In this document: positions 8,509 to 18,116 of the stretch, piece after piece | Numbering within the stretch: position 1 is the stretch's first letter | Layout of the letters: each line of letters opens with the position of its first letter | Assembly (NCBI GenBank): GCA_030681675.1 | Contig: JAUXRP010000015.1 | Coordinates: forward strand, 124,001-188,000 | Direction of reading: 5' to 3' | DNA length: 64,000 nt | Source: Candidatus Planktophila sp. | GTDB lineage: Bacteria; Actinomycetota; Actinomycetes; Nanopelagicales; Nanopelagicaceae | The notes under the pieces: model-generated | Told to the model about the DNA's origin: nothing | What the model saw: the letters and a program-made list of their open reading frames with translations, nothing else | Database searches by the model: none | Made by a program: the position numbers and the translations under genes

Positions 8509-9476
8509 TGAGCAACGATGTAATTTTGAAAGTTGATAACCTCACCAAGCATTTTCCTGTGGGGGGCTCGCGTAAAAAAGAGGTAGTTAAGGCCGTTGAT
8601 GGAATCTCATTCGAACTTCGTGCCGGAGAGACTCTTGGATTAGTTGGTGAGTCGGGTTGCGGAAAGACAACTGCCGGACGAACAATATTGAAATTAAATG
8701 AGCCTACTTCTGGTCGTTTAATCTTTGAAGGTCAAGATATTACTAATTTTAAACCTGGCAAAATGCGGCCACTTCGCTCGCAGATGCAGATTATTTTTCA
8801 AGATCCATACACAGCGCTAAATCCTCGTCAGACTATAGGCAAGATCATTTCAGCGCCTTTTGAAATTCAAGGTATAGATCCGCAGGGTGGTCTCAAGAAC
8901 GCAGTGCAATCTTTAATGGAGCGCGTTGGCTTAAACCCCGAGCACTTTAATCGCTATCCACATGAGTTCTCAGGCGGTCAGCGCCAACGCATTGGTATCG
9001 CCCGCGCAATCGCCCTGAAACCCCGTTTTATTATCGCTGATGAGCCAGTTAGCGCTCTTGATGTTTCAATTCAAGCACAAGTAATTAACTTACTTGAAGA
9101 TCTGCAAGAGCAAGATGGAATCAGTATGGTTTTTATCGCACATAACTTATCGGTGGTCCAACATATCTCAGATCGTGTCGCGGTGATGTACTTGGGCAAG
9201 ATTATGGAAATTGGCGAAACTAATGCCCTTTTCGCCTCCCCACACCACCCATATACAAAGGCTTTATTATCTGCCGTACCGCAACCAGATCCACGCACTG
9301 AAAAAACCCGCGAGCGAATTATTCTCTCTGGTGATTTACCTAGCCCTGTAAATCCTCCTACCGGCTGTGTCTTTAATACTCGCTGTTGGAAAGCTACTGA
9401 CAAGTGCCGCACAGATGTGCCCGAACTTTTACAGGTCGGTAGCTCGCAAGTTGCTTGCCACTATCCAGAGGTTTAA
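8508..9476 (+). CDS. dppF: Peptide-type ABC transporter ATPase (DppF/OppF family)
   Basis: A 322-aa second ATPase. Motifs are GESGCGKTTAGR (Walker A), FSGGQRQRIGIARAI (signature) and FIIADEPVSALD (Walker B), followed by the C-terminal extension CVFNTRCWKATDKC. ATG 8508 overlaps the dppD stop by one base. An earlier in-frame ATG at 8445 lies inside dppD and gives a non-homologous N-terminus, so it is not used. It forms the heterodimer with DppD. Confidence 0.92.
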   Translation: MSNDVILKVDNLTKHFPVGGSRKKEVVKAVDGISFELRAGETLGLVGESGCGKTTAGRTILKLNEPTSGRLIFEGQDITNFKPGKMRPLRSQMQIIFQDPYTALNPRQTIGKIISAPFEIQGIDPQGGLKNAVQSLMERVGLNPEHFNRYPHEFSGGQRQRIGIARAIALKPRFIIADEPVSALDVSIQAQVINLLEDLQEQDGISMVFIAHNLSVVQHISDRVAVMYLGKIMEIGETNALFASPHHPYTKALLSAVPQPDPRTEKTRERIILSGDLPSPVNPPTGCVFNTRCWKATDKCRTDVPELLQVGSSQVACHYPEV

Positions 9477-9479
9477 TTC

Positions 9480-10106
9480 TTGAAAGTTTTATCAATAAAC
9501 ATCGCCTCTATTGTTCATGAGGGTGAGTGGACAGGTAGCGAAGGCAAAACTGGAATAGATAAACGTTCTGTTAATGGTGCGGTTGTATTCGCGCAGGAGC
9601 ACGTAGCCAATGATGTCATCGTCGACACACAATCTCACGGGGGATATGACCAGGCCGTATATGCATATGCCCGTGAAGATGCTGACTGGTGGGAAGGTGA
9701 GATTGGTACCAGTATTGATAATGGACGCTTTGGTGAAAATTTAACAACGCTCGGTATTGATGTAAACGCGGCAGTAATCGGTGAGCAGTGGGAGATTGGT
9801 TCGGTAATTCTGGAAGTTTCACAGCCACGAATCCCATGTCGTGTATTTGCGGGTTTTTGGCAACGCCCGACTTTGATCAAAGAGTTTATGGCCGCTGGCA
9901 GACCCGGAACATATTTGAGGATAATTCAAGAGGGTGAAATCACGTCTGGAGATTCAATTAATGTAATTAAAGTTCCAGAGCATGGAGTAACAATTGCCGA
10001 TTTATATGCGGCAAAAAATGGCGAACGTTCAAAAGTACAAGAAATTTCGCAGGTAAAAGAGCTCTCAACGAAGTACCAAGAGTGGGCTAAAAACCTTAAT
10101 TTGTAA
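9480..10106 (+). CDS. MOSC-domain protein (YiiM-like)
   Basis: A 208-aa MOSC (molybdenum cofactor sulfurase C-terminal) domain protein. The pattern [11 protein letters not shown]-like region near residue 25, [26 protein letters not shown] and the sulfur-carrying cysteine in [12 protein letters not shown] match YiiM-type proteins, which move sulfur or help Moco-dependent detoxification such as N-hydroxylated base reduction. It starts at TTG 9480, only 3 nt after dppF, so it probably rides on the ABC operon transcript. A link to peptide uptake is not evident. Confidence 0.85.
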   Translation: MKVLSINIASIVHEGEWTGSEGKTGIDKRSVNGAVVFAQEHVANDVIVDTQSHGGYDQAVYAYAREDADWWEGEIGTSIDNGRFGENLTTLGIDVNAAVIGEQWEIGSVILEVSQPRIPCRVFAGFWQRPTLIKEFMAAGRPGTYLRIIQEGEITSGDSINVIKVPEHGVTIADLYAAKNGERSKVQEISQVKELSTKYQEWAKNLNL

Positions 10107-10146
10107 GGCTATCTATTGGAATGCTCGTCGCGATAACCTTGCCTGC

Positions 10147-11808
10147 ATGACAAGTACTGCTCGAATCCTCCACGCAGCTACCGGCTCGAATTTAACGGCT
10201 AAAGGGTGGGCACAAGAGGCTGCAATTCGTATGCTGCACAACAACTTAGATCCGGCAGTGGCCGAACACCCAGAGAATTTAGTTGTCTATGGCGGCACCG
10301 GAAAAGCTGCACGCAATTGGCCGGCATTTGACGCAATCGTAAAATCTCTGACAAATTTAAAAGATGATGAGACGTTACTGGTTCAATCAGGTAAGCCAGT
10401 TGGAGTTTTTCAAACACATGAATGGGCACCGAGAGTCTTAATCGCAAATTCAAATCTTGTCGGCGATTGGGCTAACTGGCCAGAGTTTCGGCGCTTAGAA
10501 CAGTTAGGTCTCACGATGTACGGTCAGATGACTGCCGGCTCATGGATTTACATCGGTACCCAAGGAATTCTGCAAGGCACTTATGAAACATTCGCAGCCG
10601 TTGCACAAAAACGTTTTAATGGAACTTTGCAGGGTACGCTCACTTTAACGGGCGGTTGCGGTGGAATGGGCGGTGCCCAACCGCTTGCTGTGACCATGAA
10701 TGGTGGCGTCTGTTTAATAATCGATGTCGATAACTCTCGTCTTGAAAAACGGATTAAGACACAATACTTAGATGAAATTGCCGATGGCGTCGATGATGCC
10801 ATCGAACGGGTTTTAAAAGCAAAAAACCTTGGCCTTCCCCTATCGGTTGGATTAGTTGGAAATGCCGCTGAGCTATTTCCACTTCTACTGTCAATGGATG
10901 TTCCCATCGATATCGTCACCGATCAGACATCGGCCCATGATCCATTTTCATATATTCCAATCGGCGTCGATTTTCATAGCGCGGCTCAACTGGCAAAAGA
11001 TGATCCGGCCGATTTCACTAAGCGTTCTCAAAACTCTATGGCTAAGCATGTTGAAGCCATGGTGGGCTTTATGGATAAAGGCGCTGAAGTCTTTGACTAC
11101 GGTAATTCAATCCGCGATGAGGCACGTCAAGGTGGATACGCGCGCGCCTTTGCCTTTCCGGGCTTCGTGCCAGCTTATATTCGCCCGCTATTTTGTGAAG
11201 GCAAAGGTCCATTTCGCTGGGTTGCTTTATCAGGTGATCCCAAAGACATTTACCGTACCGACAAGGCTGTCCTTGACTTATTTCCAGACAATGAAGCTCT
11301 ACATCGCTGGATAACGCTGGCACAGGAAAAAGTTGCCTTCCAAGGTCTGCCCGCTCGTATATGTTGGCTGGGCTACGGCGAACGTGACAAAGCAGGGTTG
11401 GCATTTAATGAATTAGTTGCACGCGGCGAAGTATCAGCGCCGATTGTTATTGGGCGTGATCACTTAGATTGTGGCTCCGTTGCTTCTCCATACCGCGAAA
11501 CTGAGGCGATGCTGGATGGATCCGATGCCATCGCCGACTGGCCCCTGCTCAATGCCATGGTCAATATCTCATCCGGGGCATCATGGGTATCGATTCACCA
11601 TGGAGGCGGCGTTGGAATGGGCCGATCAATTCACGCAGGTCAAGTCTCTATCGCCGATGGCACACAGTTAGCGGCGAAAAAGTTAGCACGCGTATTAACT
11701 AATGATCCTGGCATGGGAGTTATCCGACATGCCGATGCGGGATATGAAAGTGCAATCGATACAGCGCGAAAACTCCACGTCCATGTTCCAATGTTAGATA
11801 TCGAGTAA
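10147..11808 (+). CDS. hutU: Urocanate hydratase
   Basis: A 553-aa enzyme for the second step of histidine degradation: urocanate plus water gives imidazolonepropionate, with tightly bound NAD+. The nucleotide-binding segment [20 protein letters not shown] and the downstream motif [16 protein letters not shown] are diagnostic, and the length equals that of known HutU (about 555). There is no Shine-Dalgarno site before ATG 10147. A TAACCT hexamer at 10134-10139 ends 7 nt before the ATG and would fit a leaderless transcript, but no good -35 is visible. hutI follows after 3 nt. Confidence 0.96.
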   Translation: MTSTARILHAATGSNLTAKGWAQEAAIRMLHNNLDPAVAEHPENLVVYGGTGKAARNWPAFDAIVKSLTNLKDDETLLVQSGKPVGVFQTHEWAPRVLIANSNLVGDWANWPEFRRLEQLGLTMYGQMTAGSWIYIGTQGILQGTYETFAAVAQKRFNGTLQGTLTLTGGCGGMGGAQPLAVTMNGGVCLIIDVDNSRLEKRIKTQYLDEIADGVDDAIERVLKAKNLGLPLSVGLVGNAAELFPLLLSMDVPIDIVTDQTSAHDPFSYIPIGVDFHSAAQLAKDDPADFTKRSQNSMAKHVEAMVGFMDKGAEVFDYGNSIRDEARQGGYARAFAFPGFVPAYIRPLFCEGKGPFRWVALSGDPKDIYRTDKAVLDLFPDNEALHRWITLAQEKVAFQGLPARICWLGYGERDKAGLAFNELVARGEVSAPIVIGRDHLDCGSVASPYRETEAMLDGSDAIADWPLLNAMVNISSGASWVSIHHGGGVGMGRSIHAGQVSIADGTQLAAKKLARVLTNDPGMGVIRHADAGYESAIDTARKLHVHVPMLDIE

Positions 11809-11811
11809 AAC

Positions 11812-12987
11812 ATGACAAGTACCCTCATTACAAATATCGGTCAGTTAGTTACTAATGACCCCACCTACGATGGAACCAAGCTTGGTTTAATTAAAGATGG
11901 CGCGCTGTTAATTGAAGATGGCGTTATCGCGTGGGCTGGATCAACTACTGATGCTCCAACGAAACAGATTAAGAAAGCTATCGATGCCGAGGGAATGTGT
12001 GTTTTGCCTGGATACGTTGATAGCCATACACATATGATCTTTGCGGGAGATCGTAGTAACGAATTCCGAGCACGAATGTTGGGGGAGAGTTACACGGCAG
12101 GCGGTATTGCATCTACAGTTGAAAAAACTCGCAAAGCCAGCGATGAACTCTTGCTCACTCACGCCAAGTTTTTATTAGCTGAGGCAAACGCGGGTGGCAC
12201 CACCACCGTTGAAATCAAGTCGGGCTACGGTTTAACGGTAAATGATGAACGCAGGTCACTTGAAATCGCCCATAAAATTAGCGATGAAACAACCTTCCTT
12301 GGCGCACACGTTGTACCTATCGAGTACAAAGATTCACCTAAGGATTATGTTGATTTAGTATGTGGGGCAATGCTTGATGCCGTACAACCTCATGCAAAGT
12401 GGATAGATGTCTTTTGTGACAAAGGCGCATTTGGAGTCGATGATGCACGCAGAATTTTGAAGGCAGGTATTGCAAAAGGTCTGATGCCGCGCATTCATGC
12501 AAATCAACTTCAAGAGGGCCAGGGCATTTCGTTAGGCGTTGAATTAGATGCCGCATCTGTCGATCACGCTTCATATGTTAGTGAGAGGGATATTGAACTG
12601 CTATCAACGTCAAAAACGGTTGCAACCTTGTTGCCCGGTGCTGAGTTCTCAACGAGATCCCCATATCCTGATGTTCGCCCACTATTAGAGGCAAGTATTA
12701 CGGTGGCACTTGCATCGGACTGCAATCCGGGATCTTCGTATACAACGAGCATGGCATTTATCATCGCAATTGCCGTGCGTGAGATGCATTTTTCTCCAGA
12801 GCAAGCAATCTGGTCGGCCACAATGGGCGGTGCTAAAGCCTTGCGTCGTACTGACATTGGCCATTTAGTTGAAGGAGCACGCGCAGATTTCCAAATTCTC
12901 AACGCTCCCTCATATATTCATGTGGCATATCGCCCAGGTGTTAACTTAATAGAACAGGTTTGGCGCAATGGCCTCCAGCTCATCTAA
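11812..12987 (+). CDS. hutI: Imidazolonepropionase
   Basis: A 391-aa amidohydrolase for the third Hut step, opening imidazolonepropionate to formiminoglutamate. The metal site is visible as DSHTHMIFAG (HxH), GAHVVP, the histidine of IHANQL and LASDCNPGSS (Asp). EIKSGYGLT binds substrate. The coding sequence overlaps hutH by 20 nt, so the two are translationally coupled. The order hutU-hutI-hutH in one run implies a single operon. Confidence 0.95.
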   Translation: MTSTLITNIGQLVTNDPTYDGTKLGLIKDGALLIEDGVIAWAGSTTDAPTKQIKKAIDAEGMCVLPGYVDSHTHMIFAGDRSNEFRARMLGESYTAGGIASTVEKTRKASDELLLTHAKFLLAEANAGGTTTVEIKSGYGLTVNDERRSLEIAHKISDETTFLGAHVVPIEYKDSPKDYVDLVCGAMLDAVQPHAKWIDVFCDKGAFGVDDARRILKAGIAKGLMPRIHANQLQEGQGISLGVELDAASVDHASYVSERDIELLSTSKTVATLLPGAEFSTRSPYPDVRPLLEASITVALASDCNPGSSYTTSMAFIIAIAVREMHFSPEQAIWSATMGGAKALRRTDIGHLVEGARADFQILNAPSYIHVAYRPGVNLIEQVWRNGLQLI

Positions 12988-14521
12988 AACAATCACGCTG
13001 TCAACTTCGGGCGTCACATTCGATGATGTGATTGCCGTTGCTAGATTCGGCGCACACGTTCAACTTTCGCAACACGCAATCGATGCGATGAATGCAACAC
13101 GTGCTTTCATTGAGGATTATGCCGCTGGCGGAGTTCCTGTGTATGGAGTATCAACTGGTTTTGGCGCACTTGCTAATCGTCACATCGATGTGCAAGATCG
13201 CGTTCAACTGCAAAAATCTCTCATTAGATCCCACGCCGCAGGCGTAGGCCCGGCGATTGAACGCGAAGTAGTGCGGGCGTTGATGTTTCTGCGCCTTCGC
13301 ACAATGGCATCGGGACGTACTGGCGTGCGCGTAGATCTAGCACAAACGTATGTTGATTTCCTTAACAAAGGAATTACCCCAGTAGTTCCAGAGTTCGGAT
13401 CTTTGGGATGCAGTGGTGATTTAGCTCCACTATCTCACTGCGCTCTCGCATTAATGGGTGAAGGTCGGGTTCACGATGCTCATGGGATTGAAATGCCAAC
13501 AATGCAGGCTTTAGATACAGCTGGGATTAAACCAATCGAGCTAGAGGCTAAAGAGGGTCTGGCATTAATTAATGGCACAGATGGAATGCTCGGTATGTTG
13601 ATTATGGCCTGCGCAGACCTTGAACACTTATGTGTTGTTGCCGACATAACAACGGCGATGAGTATCGAAGGTCTGCTTGGTACCGATCGCGTCTTTGCAC
13701 CTGATTTGCATGCACCACTTCGGCCACACATTGGCCAGACCGTAAGTGCGGCCAATATTTATGCAATGTTAAGGGGTTCAGGTATCGTTGCATCGCACTT
13801 AGAAAATGATTCGCGCGTGCAAGATGCCTATTCTCTTCGTTGTGCCCCACAAGTAAATGGCGCGGTACGCGACACAATTTCTCATGCATCGACTATTGCG
13901 GCACGCGAGCTTGCAAGTTCGATTGATAATCCAGTCGTTATGCCCGACGGTCGAGTTGAATCAAATGGTAACTTTCACGGCGCACCCATTGCTTATGTCT
14001 TAGATTTTCTGGCGATCGCAGCGACAGATTTAGGCTCAATGTCAGAGCGTCGTACCGACCGAGCGCTAGATCAACACAGATCAGCTGGTCTGCCACCGTT
14101 TCTCGCCCATGATCCAGGAGTAGATTCCGGGCTCATGATCGCCCAGTACACACAGGCAGGGCTAGTCAGTGAAAATAAACGTCTGTCGACACCAGCGAGT
14201 GTGGATTCAATTCCATCATCTGCGATGCAAGAAGATCACGTGTCGATGGGCTGGTCGGCTGCGCGCAAACTGCGAAAGGTAGTTGAAAATCTTTCACGAA
14301 TTCTGGCAATTGAGTTGTTGACATCGGCCCGTGCAATCGAGTATCGCAAAGGTTTAACACCATCACCAGCCACTGCCCGTGTTATTAAAGAACTACGTAA
14401 AACTGTGCCAGGAATCGGTCCAGATCGCTTCTTATCTCCTGAGCTGGAGGCTGCAACAACATTAATCAATTCTGGAGCAGTTTTAACTGCGGCTCAAGAA
14501 GTTGTTCCAGAACTTACCTAG
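12968..14521 (+). CDS. hutH: Histidine ammonia-lyase (MIO triad Cys-Ser-Gly)
   Basis: A 517-aa enzyme that deaminates histidine to urocanate, the first Hut step. The prosthetic MIO group forms from residues 148-150, in GSLGCSGDLAPLSH. The triad here is Cys-Ser-Gly, not the textbook Ala-Ser-Gly. The serine and glycine needed for cyclisation are kept, and I recall the same variant in some actinobacterial HutH. The active-site tyrosine is in VYGVSTGFG (Tyr59), and NGNFHGAP is conserved. Start ATG 12968 lies inside the end of hutI. The 3' end overlaps convergent hutG by 8 nt. Confidence 0.95.
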   Translation: MASSSSKTITLSTSGVTFDDVIAVARFGAHVQLSQHAIDAMNATRAFIEDYAAGGVPVYGVSTGFGALANRHIDVQDRVQLQKSLIRSHAAGVGPAIEREVVRALMFLRLRTMASGRTGVRVDLAQTYVDFLNKGITPVVPEFGSLGCSGDLAPLSHCALALMGEGRVHDAHGIEMPTMQALDTAGIKPIELEAKEGLALINGTDGMLGMLIMACADLEHLCVVADITTAMSIEGLLGTDRVFAPDLHAPLRPHIGQTVSAANIYAMLRGSGIVASHLENDSRVQDAYSLRCAPQVNGAVRDTISHASTIAARELASSIDNPVVMPDGRVESNGNFHGAPIAYVLDFLAIAATDLGSMSERRTDRALDQHRSAGLPPFLAHDPGVDSGLMIAQYTQAGLVSENKRLSTPASVDSIPSSAMQEDHVSMGWSAARKLRKVVENLSRILAIELLTSARAIEYRKGLTPSPATARVIKELRKTVPGIGPDRFLSPELEAATTLINSGAVLTAAQEVVPELT

Positions 14522-15413
14522 ATGCAAAACCGCTAGCGGCCTCTAAAACTAATAGCGCAGCAAGTCTCACTGTGCGTTGATCTGGGGAATCTAGGGCGGC
14601 ATCGATTTCAGTAATATCGATAGCGCGAACCCGCTTATCGGCAGCAAGTAGGAACGCGCCCTGTCGCAGTTCATCGGCAGATATTCCACCTGGCATTGCG
14701 GCGGGACACGCTGGCACAACGCTGCGATCACACACATCGACATCTAGGTCAACATAGATTTCACGACCACCCGCACCTGCAACTTCTAGAGCTTGTTGAA
14801 CGACATCGGAAATTGTGCGCGTACGTAACTCTGCTCGAGAGATAACGGTGATGCCATTTTCTTTAGCGCGCGCTGAGTATTCAGTACTGTTTGCAAAGTC
14901 GGTGATACCTATCTGAACAATATTTTTGCCTAGTAAACCTGCTTGAATTAGCTGCCACACGGGAGAGCCATTTGAATGACCATCTCGCAGATCATGGTGG
15001 GCATCAAAGGTGATAAGACCAACGTTAGATAAACCTGGCCATAAAGCAGATGCAACTGAGTAGGTAATTGAATTATCGCCACCGAGTGCAATAACTAACT
15101 TGTGCACACTCAATAAACCATTAACCGCTTTCTTCACTCGCTCATGACCATCAACTCCATCGGGGGATTCCACATCACCTAAATCAATAAAAGTATGTCC
15201 AGCTAAATCAACGTTGGCCGATGTAGAAAAAGTTGAATAACGCGCAAGCGCCGCTCTGACTGCAGAAGGGGTTAGATGCGCATTCGTTGCAGATATCGAA
15301 CTCTCATGTGCGGGTACTCCAATGAGTGCGATTTCGGCCTTAGCGTTGCCTACTGAAAAAAGAGTATTAGCGCGCATCCACTGTGGATCGTGAGGTAGCT
15401 CGGGAGGCGACAT
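14514..15413 (-). CDS. hutG: Formimidoylglutamase / arginase-family hydrolase
   Basis: A 299-aa ureohydrolase-fold enzyme. Binuclear Mn ligands appear in ALGGDNSIT, TFDAHHDLRDG and DLDVDVCD, and the late acidic element is DITEIDAAL. Asn replaces the usual His of GGDH/GGGH, a change also seen within the wider family. Placement beside hutUIH makes formiminoglutamate the probable substrate, releasing formamide and glutamate and completing the pathway to glutamate. It is transcribed towards hutH with an 8-nt overlap of the coding ends, so it needs its own promoter near 15430. Confidence 0.85.
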   Translation of the reverse strand: MSPPELPHDPQWMRANTLFSVGNAKAEIALIGVPAHESSISATNAHLTPSAVRAALARYSTFSTSANVDLAGHTFIDLGDVESPDGVDGHERVKKAVNGLLSVHKLVIALGGDNSITYSVASALWPGLSNVGLITFDAHHDLRDGHSNGSPVWQLIQAGLLGKNIVQIGITDFANSTEYSARAKENGITVISRAELRTRTISDVVQQALEVAGAGGREIYVDLDVDVCDRSVVPACPAAMPGGISADELRQGAFLLAADKRVRAIDITEIDAALDSPDQRTVRLAALLVLEAASGFASR

Positions 15414-15453
15414 AGAGTTATCGTAGAGGCTGTCTACTGTATTGCTCTAGCAA

Positions 15454-17034
15454 CTAAATTCCGGAGGCTAGGCCTTCACAACGTGGGTCGGAGCCGAACA
15501 TGTATGTGCCCGTTGGTGAGACCTCTAACATTTGAACTGAAGATCCATGTGCCCATGCTCCTATTGCGGAGATCTCATGGCCCCTTGCTCTCAAATCTTC
15601 AACTATTTCTGCACTCACTCGATCTTCTATCTCTAAAACCCCGCTCCCATTTTCTTCCAGCGAACTTTGTCCAGCAGCCCTTAAGTGTTGCCATCGCGGA
15701 GATTCAATCGCCTCTTGAACATTCATTCCTAAATCCACGACATTAATTATTAACTGCAGATTCGTTTGAACTTGGATATTAGCCCCTGGTGTTCCACCTA
15801 CGAGATAAAGCGAGCCATCATCTCGTGTAGCCAGCCATGCATTCAGCGTGTGAGCGGGGCGTTTTCCAGGTTGAATGAAGTTGGGGGATTGAGAGTTCAA
15901 AGAAAAGCCAGTTAATCGGTTGTTTAATACGATTCCAGTTCCAGGAATCACCCACGAACTGCCAAAACCATGGAAGACCGATTGAATCCAGGAGACGGCA
16001 TTACCCTCGACATCAGCGACTAAAAAATAGGTCGTATCGCTACCCTCGGCTGTTGCCCCACTCTCATTATTTGCCTTTGTCAGATTAATTTGTGAAAGCC
16101 GCCAATCAATATTCTCCTTTGATAATGCCTGCTCAACATTGACGTCGAGAAACTCAGGATCGCCCAGGATAAGATTTCTATCAGTGAAGCCAATTTTTTT
16201 ACTCTCGACGCCAATATGAATGCGATCGGCCTGACCCAAGGAGGAGATATTAAATCGCTCACAGAGCAGAAGCTCTTCCATCAAAATCATTCCCTGAGTT
16301 GGGGGAGGCTGGCCATAGATAGTGAAATCGCGATATTTAATTGAGAGTGGAGCTAATACACGCGTCGCATGTGATTCCAAATCCTGCGCATTAAACCATC
16401 CATCTGAAGCGATAATCAACTGTCTTGAAATTTCACCGTCGTAAAATGCTGCGCGGCCTTCGTTGGCAATTGCACGAAGTGAAGCGGCGAGATCTTTTTG
16501 AACTATTAAATCTCCAACTTTAGAGTTGGTATCGATTCCCATATTTTTAAATAACTCAGTGTCGGGAGCTATAGCTAAATGGGCAGCGATTCGTTTAATA
16601 AAACCCGGCGTTGCTGCAAATCCATTTTCTGCATATTCAATGGCAGGTGCCAACAGTTCGGCAAAGGAGAGTTTTCCGTAGCGCTCATGGGCTTCAAACC
16701 ACGTTGAAACTAATCCAGGAACAGTTGCAGATTTAAATCCATGCAGAGGAATGCCGTTTGGATAGGCCTGCACCGTTGCACGATGCGGCGCCTCGCCACT
16801 TCCATTAAACGCGAGATTTTCCTTTGACTTGGCATGATGAGTGATAAGGAATGCATCTCCACCAAGGTGTGAGGCTCCGGGTTCAACAACACAGATCACC
16901 GCAGATAGCGCAATACCTGCATCGATAAATGAGCCACCTCGATTGAGGATTGTGATTGCCGCACTCACTGCCAAAGGTGCACTTGCTGCCGCTCCACCTT
17001 TTTTAGAGTAAATAACGCTCCGCCCTGTTTGCAC
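15454..17034 (-). CDS. ggt: Gamma-glutamyltransferase (start revised)
   Basis: About 526 residues of an N-terminal-nucleophile hydrolase that cleaves gamma-glutamyl bonds (glutathione and related peptides). The N-terminal part has AAITILNRGGSFIDAGIALS and EPGASHLGGDAFLI. Self-processing would occur before the nucleophile threonine in GSDTTYFLVAD. The late motif VGGTPGANIQVQ is present. The open frame extends to 17238, but everything beyond 17101 is antisense to rnpB and cannot be the natural start. GTG at 17034 or GTG at 17052 fits better, and the first is preceded by a weak AGAAAGAG. There is no clear signal peptide, so a cytosolic location is inferred. Confidence 0.85.
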   Translation of the reverse strand: MQTGRSVIYSKKGGAAASAPLAVSAAITILNRGGSFIDAGIALSAVICVVEPGASHLGGDAFLITHHAKSKENLAFNGSGEAPHRATVQAYPNGIPLHGFKSATVPGLVSTWFEAHERYGKLSFAELLAPAIEYAENGFAATPGFIKRIAAHLAIAPDTELFKNMGIDTNSKVGDLIVQKDLAASLRAIANEGRAAFYDGEISRQLIIASDGWFNAQDLESHATRVLAPLSIKYRDFTIYGQPPPTQGMILMEELLLCERFNISSLGQADRIHIGVESKKIGFTDRNLILGDPEFLDVNVEQALSKENIDWRLSQINLTKANNESGATAEGSDTTYFLVADVEGNAVSWIQSVFHGFGSSWVIPGTGIVLNNRLTGFSLNSQSPNFIQPGKRPAHTLNAWLATRDDGSLYLVGGTPGANIQVQTNLQLIINVVDLGMNVQEAIESPRWQHLRAAGQSSLEENGSGVLEIEDRVSAEIVEDLRARGHEISAIGAWAHGSSVQMLEVSPTGTYMFGSDPRCEGLASGI

Positions 17035-17063
17035 ATGCGCACTCTTTCTCACATTGAGAGCAA

Positions 17064-17093
17064 TTACAAGAACACGCTCTTTAGCCGTATCCT
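17064..17093 (+). promoter_or_regulatory. Candidate rnpB promoter
   Basis: TTACAA (17064-17069) and TATCCT (17088-17093) are separated by 18 nt and place the start point at about 17100-17102, exactly at the 5' side of the RNase P P1 stem. The promoter lies just upstream of, or partly in, the revised 5' end of ggt on the other strand. The -35 is imperfect. Confidence 0.45.
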
Positions 17094-17101
17094 TAACTCT
17101 A

Positions 17102-17461
17102 AGAAGAGTCGCCCGGATCACCGCGTTACCGCAAGGTACCGAGGAAAGTCCGGACTCCATAGAGCACAGTGGTGGGTAACGCCCACCCGGAGCAATCCGC
17201 GGGATTAGTGCAACAGAAAGCAAACCGCCTTTTAGCAATAAAAGGTAAGGGTGAAACGGCGGTGTAAGAGACCACCAGTAACTGCAGCAATGTAGTTAGC
17301 TATGTAAACCCCACTTGGAGCAAGACCATGCAGTTGGCGTTTGAGAGCTGCTCGCTCGAGTCAACGGGTAGGTTGCTTGAATCTGCAAGTAATTGCAGAT
17401 CTAGATGGATGGTGATCCGTTCGCAAGAACGACAGGATCCGGCTTATAGGGCGACTCTTCT
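17102..17461 (+). ncRNA. rnpB: RNase P RNA (class A)
   Basis: The catalytic RNA that trims tRNA 5' leaders. The 5' conserved core GAGGAAAGTCCGGACTCC is at 17141-17158, and the sequence around AGTGCAACAGAAAG and the 3' core GACAGGATCCGGCTTATAG are all recognisable. Terminal helix P1 is a perfect 13-bp pairing of AGAAGAGTCGCCC (17102-17114) with GGGCGACTCTTCT (17449-17461). Length is about 360 nt. The 3' quarter recurs downstream at 17689, 18784, 19406 and 19887 (separate entries). The minus-strand reading frame through this gene is an artefact. Confidence 0.96.
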
Positions 17462-17473
17462 ATTATTTGGCTA

Positions 17474-17647
17474 TCAGTCTTTAGAAAAGACAATTACCGC
17501 ATGAGCTTTTTTCCAGCGATCATTGATGGTTGAGTAAGTTGAAAGCGTTTGAAGTTCCCAGCCGTCTTTCGCTTCCTCGTTGATTACCTTCTCGATTGCT
17601 CCAGTGTGTTCCTTGAAATATATTTCTGAAACTTTGTAAGTAGACAT
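17474..17647 (-). CDS. Small DUF4177-like protein
   Basis: A 57-aa protein too short for many gene callers. It reads MSTYKVSEIYFK, then an amphipathic helix AIEKVINEEAKDGWELQTL, and ends in HAVIVFSKD. The beta-helix-beta pattern with the GWEL element and a terminal strand is that of DUF4177, a small family of unknown function. It is the only gene of cassette 1, between the native rnpB end and copy R1, and runs towards rnpB. No strong ribosome site is visible. Confidence 0.65.
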   Translation of the reverse strand: MSTYKVSEIYFKEHTGAIEKVINEEAKDGWELQTLSTYSTINDRWKKAHAVIVFSKD

Positions 17648-17688
17648 GCTTTGATCATAGTCTTCGTAGGCACGGGAATCTAGATGTC

Positions 17689-17713
17689 ATCCGGCTTATA
17701 GGGCGACTCATCT
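17689..17713 (+). repeat. rnpB 3'-end repeat R1
   Basis: Twenty-five nt identical to 17437-17461 of rnpB except one base (CATCT for CTTCT). The first 20 nt are exact. Just upstream, ATCTAGATG at 17679-17687 matches rnpB 17399-17407, so R1 may be a longer rnpB copy with an internal deletion. It separates cassette 1 from cassette 2. Confidence 0.9.
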
Positions 17714-17842
17714 TTAATTTAGTGATTAGTGGTCATTTCCCGTGCTGGGATGGTCACTTTTCGATTACAGATTCAAACAAAACTTAAACAAAATTTGCGA
17801 ACATTTGTGAGCTAAAACGTGGGTAAGAACTAGACTGAATTT

Positions 17843-17983
17843 ATGAAATTTGGCATTCATTCCGAGCAATACCAGAACAAACATTCAAAAAAAGAAGGAG
17901 CGCCTGAAGGGGATGAGAGTGTTCAGGAACTTGTTAAGCAACATTACAATGCCGTCTACATCTGGGCCGATAGAAATCTCTAG
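17843..17983 (+). CDS. Small ORF of unknown function, possibly truncated
   Basis: A 46-aa frame, MKFGIHSEQYQN through EGDESVQELVKQHYNAVYIW to ADRNL. Its composition (acidic helix, aromatic end) looks more protein-like than the overlapping 87-aa frame at 17850. A TAGACT hexamer at 17831-17836 ends 6 nt before the ATG, which would suit a leaderless mRNA, with TTGTGA at 17805 as a weak -35 at 20-nt spacing. It may be the broken start of a cassette gene. No family is recognised. Confidence 0.35.
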   Translation: MKFGIHSEQYQNKHSKKEGAPEGDESVQELVKQHYNAVYIWADRNL

Positions 17984-18116
17984 AACTTTACAGGGCCATA
18001 CAAATCTCTGTGGGCAAATTTGTGGAAAATCATTTGTATTGAACGTGAATCGAAAGCCTCCAGCTTGTATGGCAACTCTTCTTTACACCAATGAAGAGCA
18101 GGCTTTAAACTGAGCC

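Noticed and set aside
17102-17238. N-terminal extension of gamma-glutamyltransferase
   Set aside because: These bases are the 5' part of rnpB, whose P1 helix and conserved core are unmistakable.
17850-18113. 87-aa plus-strand frame in the island
   Set aside because: Composition is not protein-like and it overlaps the better 46-aa frame at 17843. It has no ribosome site.
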